NCBI GenBank assembly: GCA_937934465.1
Contig: CALGZO010000207.1
Location: forward strand, 1 to 5,585
Origin: an uncultured Fimbriimonadales bacterium
Lineage (GTDB): Bacteria > Armatimonadota > Fimbriimonadia > Fimbriimonadales > GBS-DC
DNA: 5,585 nucleotides
Reading direction: 5' to 3'
The notes under the pieces are model-generated. The model searched no databases. It had not been told where the DNA came from and saw only the letters and a list, made by a program, of their open reading frames with translations. A program made the translations under genes and the position numbers. This document shows positions 1-5,585 of the stretch, piece by piece (within the stretch, counting starts at the first letter, position 1; each line of letters opens with the position of its first letter).

Positions 1-57
1 AAGGTGATTGACGTCTTCGGCGTGGATACCACGACCGTGCTGGAGGTGGAGGTGTAA
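1..57 (+). CDS. C-terminal end of an upstream gene, probably type III-like DNA methyltransferase (Mod), partial
   Basis: Frame 1 is open from the window edge and reads KVIDVFGVDTTTVLEVEV before TAA at 55-57. Only 18 residues are visible, with no catalytic motif. A tail of the type KV(I/V)D(I/V)FGxDT followed by a short hydrophobic strand is, from memory, common at the end of adenine-specific methyltransferases that precede type III-like restriction subunits. The gene ends 2 bases before the restriction subunit start, and its last codons carry that gene's ribosome binding site, so the two are almost certainly one operon. That a coding frame ends here is seen directly. The methyltransferase identity is inference from context and could be wrong; another helicase or restriction component is the main alternative. 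Confidence 0.55.
   Translation, partial: KVIDVFGVDTTTVLEVEV
42..52 (+). promoter_or_regulatory. Ribosome binding site of the restriction subunit, inside the upstream gene
   Basis: GGAGG occurs twice (42-46 and 48-52) within the last codons of the upstream gene. The second copy lies 7 bases before ATG at 60, an ideal spacing. It supports ATG 60 as the start and suggests translational coupling to the upstream gene. Confidence 0.7.
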
Positions 58-59
58 CG

Positions 60-3000
60 ATGGCGTTTGAAATCAGCGCAACGAACCTGTCTGCCCTTGA
101 GCCGCTGTTCAAGCCGTGGGAAGAGCCGACCATGCACCGCCGGCCCAACCCGACGAAGGGCGCGCCGTCGATCGTCGAGCAGGGGCGGCGTCCGAGTAAG
201 GTTCCCATCGTGCGCGCCATCCGCGCCAAAGTGGACGATTGGCGCCGCGACGGGTACGCCGGCGTCAGCGAAACCTCGCGCACGCTGCTCCGGCACTGGT
301 TTGAGAATGAGCATCGCGTGAAAGATGAGCGCGGCGACCTCGTGCCCTTCCGCTATCATTGGGCGCAGCGCGAGGCTATCGAGACCTTCATCTACCTGTA
401 CGAACTGCGCTGCGTGCGCAACGTGGCCGAACTGCTCTTTGAGTTTGGCGATAACCAACTGGCCGACCTGGCTCTGGGCATCCCGCCGGAGCAAGACCGC
501 TGGGCGAAATATTGCGCCAAGATTGCCACAGGCGCGGGCAAGACCAAGATTATGAGCTTGGCAATCGTGTGGAGCTACTTCCACAGCCTTTACGAGCCGA
601 ACTCCGACTTGGCGCCCCACTTCGTCATCGTCGCCCCCAATCTCACAGTTTACGAGCGGTTGAAAGACGACTTTGAAAACTGCGCGATCTTCTATCAGGA
701 TCCGCTCATCCCCGAAGAGTGGCGGCGCGACTTTCAGATGCAGGTGGTGCTGCAGGATGAACCCGGCGGTGGTACAACCACCGGCGCCATTTACCTGACC
801 AACATTCACCGGCTTTACCCCAGCCGCGACAACAGCAACGCAGCAGCGCAGGCTGAGACTGTGTCTATCTTCGGTCCGCCAGTCGTGCGGGGACGGGCGC
901 TGGATACCGGCGAAAGCCTGCGCGCCCGCATCACGGCTCATCCGCGCCTGATGATACTCAACGACGAAGCTCATCACCTGCATGACCCCGACCTGGCATG
1001 GAACCGCGCCATCGACGCCCTGCACGAAGAGATCCAGAGCCTCCGGCGGGGTCAGGGCGGCATCTGCGCGCAACTGGACTTCACCGCCACGCCCAAGCAC
1101 AACGACGGCTCGCTCTTTCGCCATATCGTGGTGGACTTCCCCCTGGGCGAGGCGGTGGACGCAGGCATCGTCAAAGTGCCCGTGCTGGGCGAATCGGATG
1201 AACTGGTGGTGCGCGGGGACAAAAAAACGCCTGCCCACGAGCGTTACGCCATTCATCTGCAGCTCGCCTACCAGCGGTATGAAAGGATTTACGAGGAACT
1301 CCACCGGGTGCGCAAACCCATCCTGTTCGTGATGACCGAAGACGCCACGGACGCCAACGAGATCGCCGACTACCTGGACAGCGACGCCTTTCCGCTGCTC
1401 AAGGGCCGCGTGCTCAACATTCACACCCGACTCAAAGGCAAGATCAAAGAGGTCACGCGCGGGGGCAGGACCTTCAGGGAGTTCGTGGAAAACGAAACCG
1501 CCATAAAGCCGGAGGACCTGCGCGCGCTGCGCGAGATGTCCCGCGAGCTGGACAGCCCGGACAGCAAGTTTCGCTGCGTGGTCTCGGTGATGATGCTGCG
1601 CGAAGGCTGGGACGTACGCAACGTGACCACCATCGTGCCGCTGCGGCCCTATTCCGCCAAATCGGGCATCCTGCCCGAGCAAACCCTTGGCCGCGGCCTG
1701 CGCCGGATGTTCCCTCTGGGCGACACACCGGAACTGGTGACCGTCATCGAACATCCGGCTTTCCGCAAACTCTACGAGGACGAGTTGGCGCAGGAAGGGC
1801 TGGACATCGCTGTCCTGCCGGTGCGCGAAGTCTTCAAGCAAACGGTCACCATCTTCGTGGATCATGAGCACAAGGACGTTGCAGCCCTGGAGATTGAAAT
1901 CCCGCAGGTCTCCGATGCGGTCGAGACCACGCAGGAACTGCAAGGGCTGACGTTTGACGAGGTGCGCGACGCTTTTCAAAGCAAGTTCAAGCCTTTGCCC
2001 ATCGGGAAGAAGCGGGAGGGGGACATCGAGTACCAGGAACGGCACCTCTTCACCGATGAGATTGTCACGAGCATGAAACTGGACGCCGGGCTGTTGAACA
2101 ACGCCTGGTCGGCGCCGGCCTACTTTGCCCAGATGCTGGGCCGCGCCTGTCGCATCAGCAACCCGCATCAGGTGTTGGCGCCGCTGGTGGAACGCTTTAT
2201 CGCGGAAGTGCTCTTTGAGCGGGTGGTGGACCTGTACGGTGGTGAGGTGGACCATCGTATGCGCGATCTGGATGTGATGGAGCATATTCGCGCCGTCTTT
2301 ACGCCGCTCATTCTGAAAAAGATGGTGCGGCAAAAAGTGCGCCGACGTATCAGTCGCGGGCAACAGATCTCCACCTGGAAGCCCTATCAGGCCACCAGCC
2401 ACGATAAACGCCCGGCGCTGCCGGCGCAGCGCACGATGTTCAACCTCGTGCCCTGCGACAACGATTTCGAGCAGGAGTTCACCGATTTTCTCGAAACCGC
2501 CCAGGATGTGGCCGCCTTTGCCAAGAACGCCGGGCCGCAGCGCCTGATGATTGACTACCTCAGGCCGGATGGTCAGCGCGCATTCTACGTGCCCGACTTT
2601 TTCGTGCGCACACAAGAGGGCGATTGCTACCTGGTGGAACTCAAAGGCCGGCAGGACGACCTGGTGGCGCTGAAGGCCGGCGCGGCGGTGGAGTGGTGCA
2701 AGGTCGCCTCTAACGAAAAGACGCGCTGGCGCTATCTCTATGTGCCCTATCACCTGTTCCGACAGGAAGCGGCCGCCGGGATTGCCGAACTGGCCCGCGC
2801 CTGCGAACCGGCCTTGAAAGGGCTATTGAAGGAGTGGAAGACCAAACAACTGGCGTTACCGCTAGAAGAAGCGACGGCGCAATCCCAGGAAGCAGCGCTC
2901 TTCAATCGGGTGCTTCAAGAAGCGGGCATTGTGCAACCGCCGCCCGAGGTAGCCGATGTGATGCGTCAGTCCGTCCTGCTGCTCGATCACGCCGTGCGGT

Positions 3001-3494
3001 CGAGGCACCAAACCTTGGCCCATGCCTTTCAGCCACTCTTGGGTCCGTTCGATGAGTATGCGCATCGCCTTCTTGAAAAACACCTCAGACCTTTCATACC
3101 GACGGATAAAGAGGTATTTATCGCCTTCTTCAACCCGATCCTCGATCACCTGCCTCCTCGGGAGCGGTCGCAGTTCGAGAAACATCAACGTTATCTGCGG
3201 GACAATCTGGTCTTTGGGCGCGCCATCCAGCGCCTGGGAACGTTGCTCTTTTGCCTGGACTATGCCCGGCAAGCGGGAGATGCCCCTTCTGGGATATGGG
3301 GAGCCGTCAAGACCCAATTCTCGACACCAGCCTTTAGGGAACTCTATAAGGTTCTGCATTGCGTCAATGAATTTCGCAACACACGCGTCGCCCATGTTGA
3401 GACGCGGCTCACCGACGAACAAGAGGCACGGGACGCCATGTGCGTATGGCTGCAGTGTCTAAACACGATGGTAGAACTCTGTGTCTCAGCGTAG
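60..3494 (+). CDS. res: Type III-like restriction subunit: SF2 helicase + PD-(D/E)xK nuclease with a C-terminal HEPN-like domain
   Basis: This is the DNA-translocating, DNA-cutting subunit of a type III-like restriction system, acting in the cytoplasm on unmodified foreign DNA with the upstream methyltransferase. Visible domains: helicase core about residues 95-570, with a Q-motif-like RYHWAQREAIET (98-109), Walker A ATGAGKT (156-162), Walker B NDEAHH (301-306), motif III FTATPK (341-346), motif V LREGWDV (513-519) and motif VI QTLGRGLRR (541-549). A nuclease domain follows at about 795-900, with E804/E806, D846 in YVPDFFV and E860-x-K862 in LVELKGR, all key residues present. Residues 945-1144 are an additional mostly helical domain ending with RNTRVAH (R1106, N1107, H1112), the RN-x4-H pattern of HEPN ribonucleases. 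The length exceeds the roughly 900-1000 residues I expect for such subunits, consistent with the extra domain. The start is backed by GGAGG 7 bases upstream. It resembles proteins annotated as BPTD_3080-family restriction endonucleases, a comparison from memory. The helicase-nuclease call is firm; HEPN rests on the motif and position. Confidence 0.9.
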   Translation: MAFEISATNLSALEPLFKPWEEPTMHRRPNPTKGAPSIVEQGRRPSKVPIVRAIRAKVDDWRRDGYAGVSETSRTLLRHWFENEHRVKDERGDLVPFRYHWAQREAIETFIYLYELRCVRNVAELLFEFGDNQLADLALGIPPEQDRWAKYCAKIATGAGKTKIMSLAIVWSYFHSLYEPNSDLAPHFVIVAPNLTVYERLKDDFENCAIFYQDPLIPEEWRRDFQMQVVLQDEPGGGTTTGAIYLTNIHRLYPSRDNSNAAAQAETVSIFGPPVVRGRALDTGESLRARITAHPRLMILNDEAHHLHDPDLAWNRAIDALHEEIQSLRRGQGGICAQLDFTATPKHNDGSLFRHIVVDFPLGEAVDAGIVKVPVLGESDELVVRGDKKTPAHERYAIHLQLAYQRYERIYEELHRVRKPILFVMTEDATDANEIADYLDSDAFPLLKGRVLNIHTRLKGKIKEVTRGGRTFREFVENETAIKPEDLRALREMSRELDSPDSKFRCVVSVMMLREGWDVRNVTTIVPLRPYSAKSGILPEQTLGRGLRRMFPLGDTPELVTVIEHPAFRKLYEDELAQEGLDIAVLPVREVFKQTVTIFVDHEHKDVAALEIEIPQVSDAVETTQELQGLTFDEVRDAFQSKFKPLPIGKKREGDIEYQERHLFTDEIVTSMKLDAGLLNNAWSAPAYFAQMLGRACRISNPHQVLAPLVERFIAEVLFERVVDLYGGEVDHRMRDLDVMEHIRAVFTPLILKKMVRQKVRRRISRGQQISTWKPYQATSHDKRPALPAQRTMFNLVPCDNDFEQEFTDFLETAQDVAAFAKNAGPQRLMIDYLRPDGQRAFYVPDFFVRTQEGDCYLVELKGRQDDLVALKAGAAVEWCKVASNEKTRWRYLYVPYHLFRQEAAAGIAELARACEPALKGLLKEWKTKQLALPLEEATAQSQEAALFNRVLQEAGIVQPPPEVADVMRQSVLLLDHAVRSRHQTLAHAFQPLLGPFDEYAHRLLEKHLRPFIPTDKEVFIAFFNPILDHLPPRERSQFEKHQRYLRDNLVFGRAIQRLGTLLFCLDYARQAGDAPSGIWGAVKTQFSTPAFRELYKVLHCVNEFRNTRVAHVETRLTDEQEARDAMCVWLQCLNTMVELCVSA
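2892..3491 (+). other. Candidate HEPN domain encoded at the 3' end of the restriction subunit gene
   Basis: This segment encodes residues about 945-1144 and lies beyond the nuclease domain and a charged linker (about 915-945). It has no helicase or nuclease motif. The predicted sequence looks helical, with stretches such as VLLLDHAVRSRHQTLAHAF, RLLEKHL and LGTLLFCLDYAR. The penultimate helix carries VNEFRNTRVAH at 3366-3395, with R codon 3375-3377, N codon 3378-3380 and H codon 3393-3395. HEPN ribonucleases are small all-helical domains in which R-(N/D/H)-x4-H on a late helix forms the RNase site after dimerisation. Many HEPN proteins serve in toxin-antitoxin and abortive-infection systems. 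Whether this copy cuts RNA, or is only a binding or oligomerisation domain, cannot be told from sequence. The domain boundary is approximate. Confidence 0.5.
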
Positions 3495-3674
3495 GTGAAA
3501 TGTTTGTCGGACTATTTGGTAGAAGGTTGGAAGAACTACAAGACCGAGGAGATTGATAAGGAACGGAACCTCCCTGGTTACGGTGGCTCTCCCCGGGCAG
3601 CTTTTCTATTCCACACAGAGCGGATCTCGGTCTGGTCGGGGTTCATAGCCGGCGATAAACGCGGGCAACCTTGA
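3495..3674 (+). other. Spacer after the restriction gene holding a doubtful 59-codon open frame
   Basis: The stretch directly after the TAG of the restriction subunit stays open in the same frame for 59 codons, beginning with GTG at 3495 and ending with TGA at 3672-3674. The product would contain DYLVEGWKNYKTEEIDKER and later FHTERISVWSGF. I do not recognise it. GTG directly abuts the preceding stop and no convincing Shine-Dalgarno sequence is seen, so independent translation is weakly supported. It could be a small gene, a former C-terminal extension cut off by the TAG, a fragment of a gene lost in the rearrangement that also truncated hsdM, or simply untranslated spacer. No promoter or terminator is evident here. 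Confidence 0.2.
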
Positions 3675-3677
3675 CCA

Positions 3678-3703
3678 CCCCTCCCCCCATTGTGGGAGAG
3701 GGG
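3678..3703. repeat. REP-like imperfect palindrome (hairpin) at the hsdM breakpoint
   Basis: Left arm CCCCTCCCCC (3678-3687) pairs with right arm GGGAGAGGGG (3694-3703) over 10 positions with one mismatch (C3684 opposite A3697), around the 6-base loop CATTGT. Short CCCCTC...GAGGGG hairpins of this type are, as I recall, scattered between genes in several GC-rich environmental lineages and resemble REP elements. HsdM-like protein sequence begins at the base after the right arm, so the element marks the junction between the spacer and the truncated gene. There is no T-run downstream, so an intrinsic terminator for the + strand is unlikely. Only one copy is seen in the window, so its repeat nature is inferred. 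Confidence 0.5.
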
Positions 3704-4063
3704 CACCGAGACCGCCGCGGCCAAGTGCTCTTCACCGACGCCCGTAAGATGGGTCGTATGGTGGATCGCACCCACCGCCAGTTGACCGACGAGGACATCC
3801 AGAAGATCGCCAGCACCTACCACGCCTGGCGTGGCGAGAAGGAAGCGGGCGACTACGCCGATGTACCCGGCTTCTGCAAGAGCGCGACCCTCGAGGAGAT
3901 CCGCAAGCATGGCTACGTGCTCACCCCCGGCCGCTACGTCGGGGCTGCACCCCAGGAAGACGACGGCGAGCCGTTCGAGGAGAAGATGCAGCGGCTCGTG
4001 GCACAACTGTGCGAGCAGCAGGCCGAGGCCGCACGGCTGGATGCGGCGATTGCTAGGAACCTG

Positions 4064-4069
4064 AAGGAG
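4064..4069 (+). promoter_or_regulatory. Ribosome binding site of hsdS within the hsdM tail
   Basis: AAGGAG at 4064-4069 lies 7 bases before ATG 4077 and is a strong Shine-Dalgarno match. It sits inside the last codons of the hsdM remnant, so hsdS can still be initiated if the transcript crosses this region. It fixes ATG 4077 as the start. Confidence 0.7.
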
Positions 4070-4076
4070 CTGGGGT

Positions 4077-5404
<1,328 letters not shown>

Positions 5405-5408
<4 letters not shown>

Positions 5409-5585
5409 GATACGACCCGTACGGGCGACCGGCCGGTCGCCCCAACCGCCGCAGCATTCGCCTCAAGGGCTATGATTATTCGCGGCCAGGTGCATATTTT
5501 GTCACCGTATGCACGCAGGATCGGGCGTGCCTATTCGGTGAGGTGGTGGGCGGTGCGATGCGGTTAAATGCATTTGGTGAGATCG
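5405..5585 (+). CDS. REP-associated tyrosine transposase (RAYT, Y1_Tnp family), N-terminal part
   Basis: The frame from ATG 5405 is open to the window edge, giving 60 residues. It reads MRYDPYGRPAG, then NRRSIRLKGYDYSRPGAYFV, TVCTQDRACLFGEVVGG and MRLNAFGEI. The pattern RRSIRLKGYDY...GAYFVT(I/V)CT...R..LFGE is characteristic of the N-terminus of RAYT proteins (TnpA_REP, IS200-like superfamily), where it forms the first strand of the single-strand nuclease fold. The family's HUH metal-binding motif and catalytic tyrosine would lie beyond the window, so activity cannot be judged; full-length members are about 150-200 residues. RAYTs bind and cut REP hairpins and are usually domesticated single-copy genes. 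The start is supported by GGAGGAG 8 bases upstream and overlaps the hsdS stop as ATGA, suggesting co-translation at the end of the operon. Confidence 0.88.

Noticed and set aside
2130..2153. Second Q-x2-G-R-x2-R pattern (QMLGRACR, residues 691-698), resembling a duplicate helicase motif VI
   Set aside because: The true motif VI is QTLGRGLRR at 541-549, in correct order after motif V. The later copy lies in the helical region after the helicase core, with no other helicase motifs around it.
2862..3422. 186-codon open frame on the - strand opposite the HEPN-like segment
   Set aside because: It is antisense to the well-supported + strand gene. It has no recognisable motif or ribosome binding site and is typical of a GC-rich shadow frame.
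3678..3720. Hairpin as a rho-independent terminator for the restriction operon
   Set aside because: The stem is strong but is followed by GCACCGAGACC rather than a T-run, and the stem has a mismatch. A repeat element explains it better.
3578..4006. 142-codon open frame on the - strand over the hairpin and hsdM remnant
   Set aside because: The + strand carries clear HsdM conservation here, and the reverse translation is low-complexity shadow sequence.

Overview
This window looks like part of a bacterial restriction-modification (defence) island in a GC-rich genome. All supported genes are on the + strand. The organism cannot be fixed from the sequence. The high GC, the type I and type III restriction genes next to a REP-associated tyrosine transposase (RAYT), and a CCCCTC/GAGGGG hairpin repeat would fit Chloroflexota or a similar environmental, often metagenomic, lineage. 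That is a tentative inference.

Left part (1-3494): the last 18 codons of an upstream gene, probably the DNA methyltransferase of a type III-like system, end 2 bases before a 1144-residue restriction subunit. This protein has a superfamily 2 helicase/translocase core (Walker A ATGAGKT, DEAHH box, TATP motif, QTLGRGLRR motif) followed by a PD-(D/E)xK nuclease (PD...ELK). It ends in an extra C-terminal domain of about 200 residues carrying RNTRVAH, which matches the RN-x4-H signature of HEPN ribonucleases. This possible restriction helicase-HEPN fusion is the most interesting feature of the window.

Middle (3495-4087): a short spacer, open in the same frame as the restriction subunit for a further 59 codons, ends at an imperfect 26-base hairpin. 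Immediately after the hairpin comes the C-terminal ~127 residues of a type I methyltransferase subunit (HsdM). The whole catalytic part of HsdM is missing, so this is a remnant left by a deletion or rearrangement, or an assembly join at a repeat.

Right part (4077-5585): an apparently intact 443-residue type I specificity subunit (HsdS) with two target-recognition domains overlaps the hsdM tail by 11 bases. Its stop overlaps, as ATGA, the start of a RAYT-family transposase that runs off the window.

Working together: the left pair would modify and restrict DNA as a stand-alone system. The right-hand type I locus cannot work from this window alone, because HsdM is decapitated and no hsdR is visible. 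HsdS could act only with an HsdM/HsdR supplied from elsewhere. The hairpin at the hsdM breakpoint and the RAYT downstream suggest, without proof, that REP-type mobile activity reshaped the locus.
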